The translations under genes were made by a program, and so were the position numbers. A stretch of 26,099 nucleotides of DNA from an uncultured Prevotella sp. GTDB taxonomy: Bacteria > Bacteroidota > Bacteroidia > Bacteroidales > Bacteroidaceae. The notes beneath the pieces are model-generated. The model was given only the letters and a program-made list of their open reading frames with translations. It was not told the origin of the DNA and searched no databases. This document shows positions 23,238 to 26,099 of this stretch, piece by piece (the first letter of the stretch is position 1; each line of letters starts with the position of its first letter). The stretch spans positions 1-26,099 of the forward strand of contig CAAGLS010000117.1 of NCBI GenBank assembly GCA_900770845.1, written 5' to 3'.

Positions 23238-24116
23238 TTATTTCTGTTCTGCCAAGTTGAGCAGGTATTGTCCATAGCCGTTCTTCTTCATTGTCAGCCC
23301 CAACTGCCTCAACTGCTCGCGCGGAATCCACCCATTCTTGAAGGCGATTTCCTCAAGGCAAGCCACCTGCAAGCCCTGCCGCTTCTCCACGGCCTCGATG
23401 AAGTTGCTGGCCTCGTAGAGGCTGTCGTGGGTGCCGGTGTCGAGCCAGGCGAAGCCACGCTGGAGGATTCTCACCTTCAGGTTCTTCCTGTTCAGGTATT
23501 CCTGGTTGACCGATGTGATCTCGAGCTCACCGCGGGCGCTGGGCTTCACGTTCTTGGCTATCTCCACAACGCTGTTTGGATAGAAATAGAGTCCCACCAC
23601 GGCATAGTTGCTCTTGGGGTGGGCGGGCTTCTCCTCGATGCTGAGGCAGTTGCCTTCACCGTCAAATTCTGCTACACCATAACGCTCGGGGTCGTTGACA
23701 TAATAGCCGAAGATGCTGGCCTGACCAGTAGCCTCGGCGTCCTTTACGCTCTGTAGCAGCAAGCCGCTGAATCCAGAGCCATAGAATATGTTGTCGCCCA
23801 AGACAAGGCACACACTGTCGTCGCCGATAAACTTCTCGCCGATGATGAAAGCCTGGGCCAGACCGTCGGGCGAGGGCTGCTCGGCATACTCGAAGTGGAC
23901 GCCAAGCTCGCTCCCGTCGCCCAAGAGATGCTTGAATCCAGGCAGGTCGAAGGGAGTGGATATGATGAGAATATCCCTGATGCCCGCAAGCATGAGCACG
24001 GATATGGGATAATAAATCATAGGCTTATCGTAGACGGGAATGAGTTGCTTGCTGATTCCCTTTGTGATGGGATACAATCTTGTTCCCGAACCACCGGCTA
24101 ATACAACACCTTTCAT
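23238..24116 (-). CDS. rfbA: Glucose-1-phosphate thymidylyltransferase
   Basis: Forms dTDP-glucose from glucose 1-phosphate and dTTP, the entry to dTDP-rhamnose and related sugars. The 292-aa length is normal. The sequence begins MKGVVLAGGSGTRLYPITK with the nucleotide motif GGSGTRL at 8-14. It continues with KQLIPVYDKPMIYYPISVLMLAGI, LVLGDNIFYGSGF (metal-binding aspartate), EEKPAHPKSNYAVVGLYFY, and TGTHDSLYEASNFIEAVEKRQGL. It lies in the operon between the sugar transferase and the tyrosine kinase. The rmlB, rmlC and rmlD partners are not in the window, so either this is an extra copy serving the exopolysaccharide, or they lie elsewhere. Confidence 0.96.
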   Translation of the reverse strand: MKGVVLAGGSGTRLYPITKGISKQLIPVYDKPMIYYPISVLMLAGIRDILIISTPFDLPGFKHLLGDGSELGVHFEYAEQPSPDGLAQAFIIGEKFIGDDSVCLVLGDNIFYGSGFSGLLLQSVKDAEATGQASIFGYYVNDPERYGVAEFDGEGNCLSIEEKPAHPKSNYAVVGLYFYPNSVVEIAKNVKPSARGELEITSVNQEYLNRKNLKVRILQRGFAWLDTGTHDSLYEASNFIEAVEKRQGLQVACLEEIAFKNGWIPREQLRQLGLTMKKNGYGQYLLNLAEQK

Positions 24117-24162
24117 ATCTCTCTATATATAATAATGTGTGATTTCTAATGAATTGACTCCT

Positions 24163-25623
24163 TTAATAAGCGTTCTCGTTAGGACGGAAGATGGAGACGA
24201 AGGTCAGGAATATGATCTTCAGGTCGAGCCACACCGACCAGTTCTCGATGTACCAGATGTCGCGCCTCACCCGCTCCTCCATCTGCCAGAGTTCCTTGGT
24301 CTCGCCGCGGGCTCCCGTGGCTTGCGCCCAACCCGTGATGCCAGGCTTGGAGAAGTGGCGCACCATATACTTGTCTATCAGCTGGCTATAGATCTCGGTG
24401 TGCATGAGCATGTGCGGACGCGGACCCACCACGCTCATGTCGCCCTTGAGCACATTGAAGAACTGGGGCAACTCGTCGATGTTCGTCTTGCGCATGAAAT
24501 CGCCAAAGGGAAACTTGCGTGGGTCGTCCTTGGTGGCCTGCACCTTGTCGGCATCGGAATTGACGCGCATGCTCCTGAACTTGATCAGCTTGAAGGGTTT
24601 CCCATTCAATCCCGTGCGTTCTTGAAGAAAGAAAATGGGGCCTGGACTCTGAATCTTGATGCACAAACCAATGATGGGGACGAAGGGAAGCAGACAGAGG
24701 CAAACCACTGCGCTGAAAACGATGTCGAACAGACGCTTGACAAACTTGTTCCAGGGCTTGTTGAGAGGCTCTTCCAAATCGGTGAACACCACCAGGTCGC
24801 CGAAAGTCTCCATTCTCAGATTGATGTGGAAGCCATAGAACAATCGGGGAACGAAGTAGAAACGCTTCACGGCATGCTGGCAAAAGCGCATGATGCGTAC
24901 AATCTGCACCGTATCGTCGGGCGACATGCTGACAAAGATCTCATCCGCATCAACAATGGGCGAGGGATGGGAGACGGCCTTGAGCCCAGTGGAGTCGTCA
25001 AAACCGGCATGGTCAAACTCGCCCATCACGGTATTCATCTCTTCTATCGTGCCAAGACGCTTCAACCCCATAGGACATTTGTCGAAAGGCTTGTTGCTGT
25101 AATAGCCCAACACACGGTAGCCACTGCCGGGGTCGGACACCATCGACCGATAGATGATGAGGAGAGCCTCATCGTTGCCCACCAAGACAACTCGGCGCGT
25201 GTTGCCTCCCCGCTTGCGGTAACGCTTGAGCACGAACAGCTCAACATAGCGGGAAGCAAAAATGCCAAGGTAGAGAGCTGCGGCGAACACCCAGATGAAA
25301 TTGAAGAAGCCACCGCCATTGGACAAGAGCCTCAGACTCACAAACATGATGACAGACTGCAGCACCACGAGGCTGAACACACGGCTCGCCACCTGATAGA
25401 ACTTGACGCGACGCTTTAGGACCACAGGGGGAAAGACCAGCTCGCTGGCTATCATGGAGGCATTGGCCAAATAAATGGCCAAGGCCACCCTATCAATGAA
25501 GAAGGGGGGGACGATACTACCTCCCCACGACAAAAACGCCGCAAGAACCAAGTTCAACACAGCAAAGTCGCCCAAAAGCGTCAAGGTCTTTGCTATTATA
25601 TAATAAACTGAGTGCTGCTTCAT
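24163..25623 (-). CDS. Undecaprenyl-phosphate sugar phosphotransferase (WcaJ/WbaP-like polyprenyl glycosylphosphotransferase)
   Basis: Membrane enzyme that loads the first sugar phosphate on undecaprenyl phosphate to begin exopolysaccharide repeat units. 486 aa. Four N-terminal membrane helices (within about 1-130) precede a cytoplasmic Rossmann-like segment (VVLVGNDEALLIIYRSM; GYYSNKPF). A further hydrophobic segment, RLFDIVFSAVVCLCLLPFVPIIGL, begins the catalytic domain at about 290. The domain contains LIKFRSMRVNSDAD, TNIDELPQFFNVLKGDMSVVGPRPH and KPGITGWAQATGARGE, which are hallmarks of the family. It is the first gene of the operon and has a -7 box upstream. Glucose or galactose is the likely sugar in relatives, but the sequence does not decide this. 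Confidence 0.92.
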   Translation of the reverse strand: MKQHSVYYIIAKTLTLLGDFAVLNLVLAAFLSWGGSIVPPFFIDRVALAIYLANASMIASELVFPPVVLKRRVKFYQVASRVFSLVVLQSVIMFVSLRLLSNGGGFFNFIWVFAAALYLGIFASRYVELFVLKRYRKRGGNTRRVVLVGNDEALLIIYRSMVSDPGSGYRVLGYYSNKPFDKCPMGLKRLGTIEEMNTVMGEFDHAGFDDSTGLKAVSHPSPIVDADEIFVSMSPDDTVQIVRIMRFCQHAVKRFYFVPRLFYGFHINLRMETFGDLVVFTDLEEPLNKPWNKFVKRLFDIVFSAVVCLCLLPFVPIIGLCIKIQSPGPIFFLQERTGLNGKPFKLIKFRSMRVNSDADKVQATKDDPRKFPFGDFMRKTNIDELPQFFNVLKGDMSVVGPRPHMLMHTEIYSQLIDKYMVRHFSKPGITGWAQATGARGETKELWQMEERVRRDIWYIENWSVWLDLKIIFLTFVSIFRPNENAY

Positions 25624-25661
25624 AAAATAACGCTCAATACCGCCCTGTACTTTTTACCGTG

Positions 25662-25669
25662 CAAAGGTA
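25662..25669 (-). promoter_or_regulatory. Candidate -7 box of the exopolysaccharide operon
   Basis: TACCTTTG on the minus strand fits TAnnTTTG and predicts a leader of about 30-40 nt before ATG 25623. No convincing -33 TTG is found 19-21 bp upstream; that region is a run of A and T. Confidence 0.55.
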
Positions 25670-26027
25670 ATATAAAAAAACCAAATACTGAAAATTAAAA
25701 ACTAAAAAAGTCCATTGTCACTCCTTTTTTACAACATGTCCAACAATTGCCCCTTTATAATTGTTCCCACCCCTACAAAAACCGTCAACCACGGGAATGC
25801 CATGACAATACAAAAAGACAACACTAAATGTCCTGCTTAGGAATTGTCAGTGGCAAGAAAAACAAACTTTTCAATTTTCCATCTTATCCGCCCAATTGCT
25901 TATACAATTGCCAACGTCTGATTTATAAGTGAAAACGATTTGAAACAAGCAAGAGGATAAGACCGTCTATTTGCTTGAAAGCTACGCCTTAGCGGAAAAC
26001 TGAAAAGCCGAAAAAGCGTCCAATTCT
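25670..26027. other. AT-rich intergenic region between divergent transcription units
   Basis: I see no gene, tRNA, strong hairpin or long repeat here. It separates the exopolysaccharide promoter on the left from a rightward promoter near the window end and could hold regulatory sites I cannot recognise. Confidence 0.5.
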
Positions 26028-26059
26028 TTTGGATGTTAAAAAGATTTGAGTTATATTTG
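26028..26059 (+). promoter_or_regulatory. Rightward promoter for a gene beyond the window
   Basis: A -33 TTTG lies at 26028-26031, then a 20-bp spacer, then a -7 box TATATTTG at 26052-26059. Both boxes fit the Bacteroidetes consensus. No start codon in a convincing context occurs before the window ends at 26099, so the gene lies outside. Confidence 0.7.
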
Positions 26060-26099
26060 CAGTTGAAAACAAGTTACTCTTAAAGCAAATTCAGACAAC

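Overview
The window looks like a chromosomal segment of a Bacteroidales bacterium, most likely Prevotella or a close relative. Three things suggest this. The genes have Bacteroidetes-type -7 promoter boxes (TAnnTTTG). The order ileS, DksA-like gene, lspA, DUF4296 lipoprotein is one I associate with this group. Several protein versions are Bacteroidetes-like, such as transketolase with an SDG cofactor motif, a long IleRS and a cysteine-free DksA-like protein. I cannot fix the species from sequence alone.

Layout: every gene from 409 to 7816 is on the + strand and every gene from 7906 to 25623 is on the - strand. The two blocks converge on a perfect 19-bp hairpin at 7834-7875 that can terminate both. 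The + block holds a lipoprotein/FecCD permease pair of a metallophore or cobalamin ABC importer (409-2537), tcdA (2541-3347), a ThiE/TenI-like protein (3441-4040), PRPP synthetase (4079-5017, with its own terminator), and transketolase plus ribose-5-phosphate isomerase B (5341-7816).

The - block, read in its own direction from the right, starts with an exopolysaccharide operon: undecaprenyl-phosphate sugar transferase, RfbA, tyrosine autokinase and HAD phosphatase (25623 to 20206), ending at a strong terminator. Next comes a gene-free, repeat-rich stretch (19538-20150), then kdsA and kdsD (KDO synthesis), an exported PLD-family phosphatidyltransferase, and a LuxR-type regulator. After these come ileS, a DksA-like gene, lspA, a DUF4296 lipoprotein, a small unknown gene, and a C69-family peptidase. 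Much of the window therefore serves phosphopentose metabolism (prs, tkt, rpiB, kdsD) and the cell envelope (KDO, cardiolipin-like lipids, lipoprotein maturation, exopolysaccharide).

The least-explained sequence is non-coding. A MITE-like element with terminal inverted repeats lies at 19603-19801, and the right part of a second copy sits at the left edge (1-103). An 88-bp array of four 22-bp units at 19998-20085 has alternating dyads spaced exactly 11 bp apart. A 35-bp direct repeat lies at 119-219. I did not find a clear new defence or enzymatic system. The repeat elements, the permease pair without an ATPase, and the 19-tyrosine tail of the kinase are the best leads.
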